Assembly (NCBI GenBank): GCA_036381215.1 | Contig: DASVDF010000036.1 | Span: 1 to 64,000 of the forward strand | Reading direction: 5' to 3' | DNA length: 64,000 nucleotides | Source of the DNA: IDS-8 sp036381215 | Lineage (GTDB): Bacteria; Pseudomonadota; Gammaproteobacteria; Steroidobacterales; Woeseiaceae | Shown here: positions 59,432 through 64,000 of the stretch, one piece after another | How positions within the stretch are numbered: position 1 is the stretch's first letter | Layout: every line of letters begins with the position of its first letter | Program-made: the position numbers and the translations under genes | The notes under the pieces: model-generated | Databases searched by the model: none | What the model was told of the DNA's origin: nothing | The model's input: only the letters and a program-made list of their open reading frames with translations

Positions 59432-61708
59432 CTACGGCGTCCGCTCGATTTGCAGGTACAGGACGTATTTCCCCGCCAAAGTCTCATTGTCGTTGTACTC
59501 GACGGCGAGGGTACCCGGCGCGGAGCAACCGGCCGCAGGAGGGGCAGCGAGCGCTGCCTCGGCGACGTCGTAATTGATGACGACATAGGCGGGGACGAAC
59601 CAATTGTGCTTGTCCACGCCGATCGGCCGGTCGCTCGGATTGCCGAGCGGCGACAGGTCGCTCGGGTTCCATTGTCCCTGGATCGCTCCGATTCCCGGCG
59701 CCTTGCTGTACAGGGTCGATAGACCCCACGGCCCGCCCGACGCCTTCGGGCAGAAATTCATAGTCGGGTCGCAGGTCTTCATGAAATAGTCGAAGGCGGA
59801 TCTCTCCGACGTGCTCCAGCGCGTGCGGTAAAGCGAATCCCCGTCGATCTCCCACAGAGTGGGCACGACGACGACGGCCGTCTTCTTCTCGACCAGTTGT
59901 CCCTGCCAAAGATCGACGGGCAGACCGGTTCCGCTTGGTGCCCCGGATCTCTGGCAGCCCCCGGCCATCGCCGTGCCGGTCTTCGCGCCCTGGTACTCCT
60001 GCGTGAAACGGTTCGAAGTCGTCGTCGTTACGACGGACCCGGCGCTCTGTTTCGGTTGTTGCACTTCGTGCACGGCCGCGAGCACCCGGATCTCGTCTCC
60101 GGGTTTGCCGTCGATGACGCTGTCCCAGCTCTCGCGAACGACTTTGAACCCGTTCAGCGTGACGCGATAGGAGCCGCTCTTCGGCCCCGCGGCCGCGCCG
60201 GCGGGAGGCGCAGGGGGCTTGACCGTGAGCTTGGCATGCGGCGCCGTGTTCAGGTCGCTCTCCAACGTGGGAAAGCCGTCCACGTCGAAGTAGCTCACGA
60301 GCATGAAGTCGTACGTGCCGGGCGCGACGTTCTCGATAGTGTGCTTATTCTCCCCGTTGGCGGGACCCGCGCCCGGCACGCCCGGGCCCGTGATCCAGAA
60401 GCTCGCGCGCGGGTAAGACTCGTTGCTGCCTGTGATCCATTCCAGACCGTCGGTCCTCCAGTACAAACCGACGGTGGTCGGGCCGGTCTGCACGGCCGAG
60501 AAGCTGGAGGGCGTCCAGTCCGCCGTGCGCCCCGAGACCACGGCGCTCGTGCCCTTGCTTCCATCCTTGTAGCCGAGCGCGACGTAGTAGTAGGCCGTCA
60601 AGCTCGGAGCGAGCTGGTTGTCCTCGTCGCCCATTCGAACGCCGGCGCCGTAGGAACCGTTGTTCACCGACCGGATCTGCGTCCACGGCCCCGTGGCGCT
60701 CGGCCCTCGATAGACGGAAAAGCTCGTCGCTTCGCGAGGAACGTTCCAGTTCAGCAGAATCGACCGCGGGCCGGTACCGGTCGCCGTGACGTTTTCGGGC
60801 GGGGGCCCCGGGGGAATGATCGATCCGGCCTGCTCGAAAGTGGGCGATTGCCGTAAGTCGGCGGTGGTCGCGGGAGTCGGAGTCGGGGGGCGCGTCGTCC
60901 TGGGGCCGGTCGTCGAAGGGTTAGTCGTCGAGGGCGCCCCAGTGGTCGTTCCAGCCGTGCCGCGCGTCGCCAAGGTTGTCGATTCCCGCTGGATGCCCGT
61001 AGTTTCAATTCCCGTCTCCGGCGCGCGCTGCGTCTCGGTCACAGTTCCCGTTCCCGCCCCCGTGATCCGAATTTCGCCGATATACGTGCTCGCGATCGAG
61101 CTGGCCGGGACGACGAAGTGGAGTCGGTCCGACTCCCCGAAGGTCACGCCTCGAGCCGTCGCGGACAGCTCGCCGTTCGTGAACACGCGGGCCGTATCCC
61201 CGTCCACGACGATCCGGCACTGGTAGATGCTGGCCGTTCGCCAGCCGGGAATCTCGTTCGAGATGTCGACGTCATTGCCTTGAATGCTGGACCACCGGCC
61301 GCCGCAACCGGCCACGGCATGGTCCGCACGCCGCGAGACCCCGGCATAGCCGTTCAGATCTCCCGCGAGCGCGGCCCGTAACTGCACCGTGCTGTACACA
61401 TTGTTATCGGTCAGGATGACGGAGAACTCGACCGTGTACATCGAGGGCAGCGGCCGACCGAGCGCGATTTCGAAGTCCGACGGCTGCGGCGCTACCAGGT
61501 AGCGCTCGCCGTCGCGCTCACCCACGGCGATTATGCCCGCCTTGAGATCCAGCCATTGGGGCACGTCGCCCAAAGCCGAGCGGCGGAGGTTGCTCTCGAA
61601 CAGGACGCTTTCGCCGGAGGAGGCAAGCTGAGCGCTCGCTTGAGACGCCGGGTACAGAATCGCGAAGGCGGCGGCCAGCAGGACCGTAAGGCGCATGCGT
61701 GTATTCAT
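59432..61708 (-). CDS. Secreted protein with fibronectin type III-like domains and Thr/Pro linker
   Basis: I do not recognise a specific family for the whole 758 residues. A signal peptide (about 1-27) is followed by a lectin-like or jelly-roll region (about 35-220, ending YIGEIRITGAG), a long Thr/Pro/Gly-rich linker (about 225-290), two Fn3-like domains (about 300-500; PENVTATGTGPRSILLNWNV, SFSAVQTGPTTVGLYW), and a C-terminal region with four Cys (about 520-758). Extracellular or surface location is likely. It stands alone, convergent with the S10 gene. Confidence 0.75.
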   Translation of the reverse strand: MNTRMRLTVLLAAAFAILYPASQASAQLASSGESVLFESNLRRSALGDVPQWLDLKAGIIAVGERDGERYLVAPQPSDFEIALGRPLPSMYTVEFSVILTDNNVYSTVQLRAALAGDLNGYAGVSRRADHAVAGCGGRWSSIQGNDVDISNEIPGWRTASIYQCRIVVDGDTARVFTNGELSATARGVTFGESDRLHFVVPASSIASTYIGEIRITGAGTGTVTETQRAPETGIETTGIQRESTTLATRGTAGTTTGAPSTTNPSTTGPRTTRPPTPTPATTADLRQSPTFEQAGSIIPPGPPPENVTATGTGPRSILLNWNVPREATSFSVYRGPSATGPWTQIRSVNNGSYGAGVRMGDEDNQLAPSLTAYYYVALGYKDGSKGTSAVVSGRTADWTPSSFSAVQTGPTTVGLYWRTDGLEWITGSNESYPRASFWITGPGVPGAGPANGENKHTIENVAPGTYDFMLVSYFDVDGFPTLESDLNTAPHAKLTVKPPAPPAGAAAGPKSGSYRVTLNGFKVVRESWDSVIDGKPGDEIRVLAAVHEVQQPKQSAGSVVTTTTSNRFTQEYQGAKTGTAMAGGCQRSGAPSGTGLPVDLWQGQLVEKKTAVVVVPTLWEIDGDSLYRTRWSTSERSAFDYFMKTCDPTMNFCPKASGGPWGLSTLYSKAPGIGAIQGQWNPSDLSPLGNPSDRPIGVDKHNWFVPAYVVINYDVAEAALAAPPAAGCSAPGTLAVEYNDNETLAGKYVLYLQIERTP

Positions 61709-61826
61709 TGCTCAACGTGCCGTGGGCACCCGGCGCCGAGACTAGCAAATGCGATATTCCTCCATCAAACGGAAGTTCTCATTTCTGGGATCCGGCACTC
61801 GTTTATCGGCGAGCGCTCGGACCGTC

Positions 61827-63278
61827 TCAGTCTCGAGGCAGTACGGATTCTGCAGCCACGGGCGCACCGGGTGACTGCGCGGACACCGCTCGCGCCCGCA
61901 ATCCGAAGTACGCGATCAGGACGACCGCGAAACACAGCAGGCTCGCATAAAGCTGGCTCGCGAGATCCTCGGTGAACGCCATCGCGATCAGCACCGCGAC
62001 CATGGCGACGATCGCCGCGTACGTAGCATGCGGGAACAGCCACATGCGCACCGTGAGCCGCTCCGGGCTCTCGCGTTCCAGCTGCCGGCGCAGCCGGAGC
62101 TGCGCGAGCGCCGTAATCAGGTAGACGATCAGCATGATGGCGCCCGAGGTATTGAGCAGGAAAGCGAAGACCACCGACGGCGACACGACGGCCGTGATGA
62201 CGGCCCCGAAGCCGAGCGAGCTTCCCAGCAGGATGGCGCGGGCGGGCACCCGGCGCCGGCTGAGCTTGACGAGGGACTGGGGTGCATCGCCGTGCGCCGC
62301 CAGTGTGAACAGCACCCGCGAAGTGACATAGACGCCGGAATTCAGGCAGGAGAGCACCGCCGTCAAAACGATGACGTTCATGATCAGGCCCGCGCCGGGA
62401 ATGCCGATGCGCTGCATCGCGACCACGAAGGGAGAGATGCCCGGTTCGATCTGCGTCCAGGGCACGACGGCCAGGATCACCACGATGGAGCCGACGTAGA
62501 ACAGCAGAATGCGCAGCAGGATGGTGAACGTCAGGCGCGAGATGGTCTTCGCCGATTCCTTCGATTCCGCCGCCGCCACCGTGACGATCTCCGCCCCGAT
62601 CAGGGAGAAGATCACTGTCGTGATGCCCGCGAGGACGGCCACCCATCCGCTGGGAGCAAAACCGCCATGGGCCGTGAAGTGCTCGAGGCCCGGCGCCTCC
62701 GAGCCGATGAAGCCCAGCACGTAGCACGCACCGACGACGATGAAGGCGATGATGGCGGCCACCTTGATGGACGCGAACCAGAACTCGAATTCACCGTACG
62801 AACGTGTCGAGGACAGGTTCACGAGCGTGAGCACGATCATGAGACCGAGCCCGATCTGCCACACCGGCAACGCAATCCACTGCGCGATGATCGCCGCGCC
62901 CGCAATGGCCTCCACGGCCACCACGACGACCCAGAAGTACCAGTACAGCCAGCCGCTCACGAATGCCGCCCAGGCGCCGAGGCCGAGTCGTGAATATTCC
63001 GTGAACGAGCCGATGCGGGGATACGCGGCGGCCATCTCGCTCAACATGCGCATCACCAGGAGAATCACGACGCCGGCCAGCAGGTAGCTCACGACGATCG
63101 CCGGACCGGCAGCCGCGATGGCGGCGCTGCTGCCCACGAACAGCCCGGCGCCGATGATCCCCCCGATCGAGATCATGATGACATGACGCGAGCGCAGGCT
63201 GCGCGAGAGCCCGGACCGCCCGGAATCGTGAACGTCGCCCGATATCAAAGTATCGCTAGTAGCCAAGTGCCGCACCAT
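61827..63278 (-). CDS. Amino acid permease (APC/GabP-like)
   Basis: Inner-membrane transporter, about 483 residues, 12 TM segments. The first TM carries HVIMISIGGIIGAGLFVGSS, a hallmark of the AAT family, and FSLIGAEIVTVAAAES is typical of TM6. Likely substrates are gamma-aminobutyrate or aromatic/branched amino acids (inference). ATG 63278 gives a 23 bp overlap with the gamma-glutamyltransferase end; GTG 63311 is open too. The overlap implies coupling of glutathione or gamma-glutamyl breakdown with uptake of the released amino acids. Confidence 0.9.
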   Translation of the reverse strand: MVRHLATSDTLISGDVHDSGRSGLSRSLRSRHVIMISIGGIIGAGLFVGSSAAIAAAGPAIVVSYLLAGVVILLVMRMLSEMAAAYPRIGSFTEYSRLGLGAWAAFVSGWLYWYFWVVVVAVEAIAGAAIIAQWIALPVWQIGLGLMIVLTLVNLSSTRSYGEFEFWFASIKVAAIIAFIVVGACYVLGFIGSEAPGLEHFTAHGGFAPSGWVAVLAGITTVIFSLIGAEIVTVAAAESKESAKTISRLTFTILLRILLFYVGSIVVILAVVPWTQIEPGISPFVVAMQRIGIPGAGLIMNVIVLTAVLSCLNSGVYVTSRVLFTLAAHGDAPQSLVKLSRRRVPARAILLGSSLGFGAVITAVVSPSVVFAFLLNTSGAIMLIVYLITALAQLRLRRQLERESPERLTVRMWLFPHATYAAIVAMVAVLIAMAFTEDLASQLYASLLCFAVVLIAYFGLRARAVSAQSPGAPVAAESVLPRD

Positions 63279-64000
63279 CGAAGCGCATCTCGGAAGCACC
63301 GGAGTAGACACCCGTCTCGGGATCGCGCCACACGGCCTGGTAGCCGCCGACGGAGCCGACGTACGATCGCACGGCGTAATCCACGTGATGACCGCGCCGC
63401 CTCAGGTCCTCTACCACCTGTGGGCTTACTCCGGCCTCCATCAGCACCGTGCCGCCATCCGACATCTTGCCGCCGGTCGGCTGTGACTCGCTGCTGTGCA
63501 CGAAGCGAGCCGCATCACCCGCTTCCTGCACGTTCATCCCGAGATCGAGCATGTCGACGAGAATCTGCACATGCCCTTGCGGCTGCAGGAAGCCGCCCAT
63601 CACGCCGAACGCCATCACCGGAGCTCCGTCCTTCATCAGCATCGCCGGAATGATCGTGTGAAACGGCCGCTTGCCGGGCGCGTACGCGTTGGCATGGCCC
63701 TTCTCCATCGAGAACGAGCTGCCCCGATTCTGCAGTGCGAAGCCGGCTCCCTCGGGGACGAGGCCGCTGCCGAATTCCCAGTAGTTGCTCTGGATGAAGG
63801 ACACCATCATTCCACTCTCATCGGCGACCGCGAGATAGGTCGTATCGCCGTGCGGGGGCGGCTGTCCGGCGGGCACGGACTGTGCGGCGTGCTGCATGTC
63901 GATGAGTTTCCGCCGCTGCGCGATGTACTCGTCCGACAGCAGCCATGCGTAATCACGATTACCGAATGCAGGATCCGCGTAATACTTTGCGCGATCCTCG
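63256..64000 (-). CDS. Gamma-glutamyltransferase, C-terminal part (cut by window end)
   Basis: Partial gene; its 5' part lies beyond position 64000. About 247 residues remain, covering the small (beta) subunit: nucleophile Thr in HGDTTYLAVADESG (autoprocessing site), then SGLVPEGAGFALQNRGSSF, KRPFHTIIPAML, and GVMGGFLQPQGHVQ. The enzyme hydrolyses or transfers the gamma-glutamyl group of glutathione in the periplasm. In-frame sequence continues upstream of the first Met at 63897 (YYADPAFGNRDYAW). Its stop overlaps the permease start. Confidence 0.92.
   Translation of the reverse strand, partial: EDRAKYYADPAFGNRDYAWLLSDEYIAQRRKLIDMQHAAQSVPAGQPPPHGDTTYLAVADESGMMVSFIQSNYWEFGSGLVPEGAGFALQNRGSSFSMEKGHANAYAPGKRPFHTIIPAMLMKDGAPVMAFGVMGGFLQPQGHVQILVDMLDLGMNVQEAGDAARFVHSSESQPTGGKMSDGGTVLMEAGVSPQVVEDLRRRGHHVDYAVRSYVGSVGGYQAVWRDPETGVYSGASEMRFDGAALGY

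Overview
This 64 kb window is GC-rich chromosomal DNA with no tRNA, rRNA, phage, IS element or CRISPR array that I can see. It looks like a Gram-negative gammaproteobacterium, probably near the Xanthomonadales/Steroidobacterales. The reasons are two TonB-dependent receptors, many lipoproteins, a LigD in the PE-LIG-POL order, and a family of short GTAG-headed palindromic (REP/SMAG-like) repeats. This placement is an inference from gene content, not from a marker gene.

Layout. 1-7.6 kb: a TonB receptor, a NhaD-like antiporter, a Ca-type P-ATPase and a tandem universal stress protein. 7.8-12.2 kb: an ABC ATPase/FtsX permease/HlyD adaptor export operon. 12.2-18.7 kb: DUF2231 protein, fluoride channel CrcB, GST plus TfoX-N pair, then a copper locus made of a Cu-ATPase with a long His-Gly repeat, a decayed copA/copB remnant, a CsoR operator and divergent csoR, followed by a CDF transporter. 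18.9-21.6 kb: a three-gene lipid glycosylation operon. 21.6-25.6 kb: an ECF sigma/FecR/TonB-receptor signalling unit, followed by a second ArnT-like enzyme.

27.4-31.8 kb: an apparent extracytoplasmic redox operon of a CxxCH cytochrome fused to an outer-membrane barrel, a TlpA thioredoxin, a DUF4266 lipoprotein with a Cys-containing C-terminal tail, a DUF3570 barrel and ApbE. The DUF3570 protein carries a candidate flavinylation motif. 32.1-32.7 kb: VapBC. 32.9-46.4 kb: a genome-maintenance island with a double PARP-type zinc-finger protein, LigD, an M3 lipoprotein peptidase, Ku, a MerR-TPR regulator, topoisomerase IB, a DUF72 protein and a nuclease-helicase. This island is studded with REP copies.

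46.4-47.3 kb: a 153 bp near-palindrome and a nucleotidyltransferase toxin-like pair. 47.5-54.2 kb: sulfatase, TerB, lytic transglycosylase, a GST remnant, a RidA/permease/ornithine-cyclodeaminase-like operon and a TRIC-type protein. 54.3-64 kb: an exported 14-blade WD40-caspase, an S10 carboxypeptidase, an Fn3 secreted protein, an amino acid permease, and a gamma-glutamyltransferase cut by the window end.

Most notable: the REP repeats supply the TAG stop codon of six different genes; the DUF3570/ApbE redox operon; the PARP-finger/NHEJ island; the exported caspase; and gene remnants (copAB, GST, a duplicated helicase tail) that show active decay.
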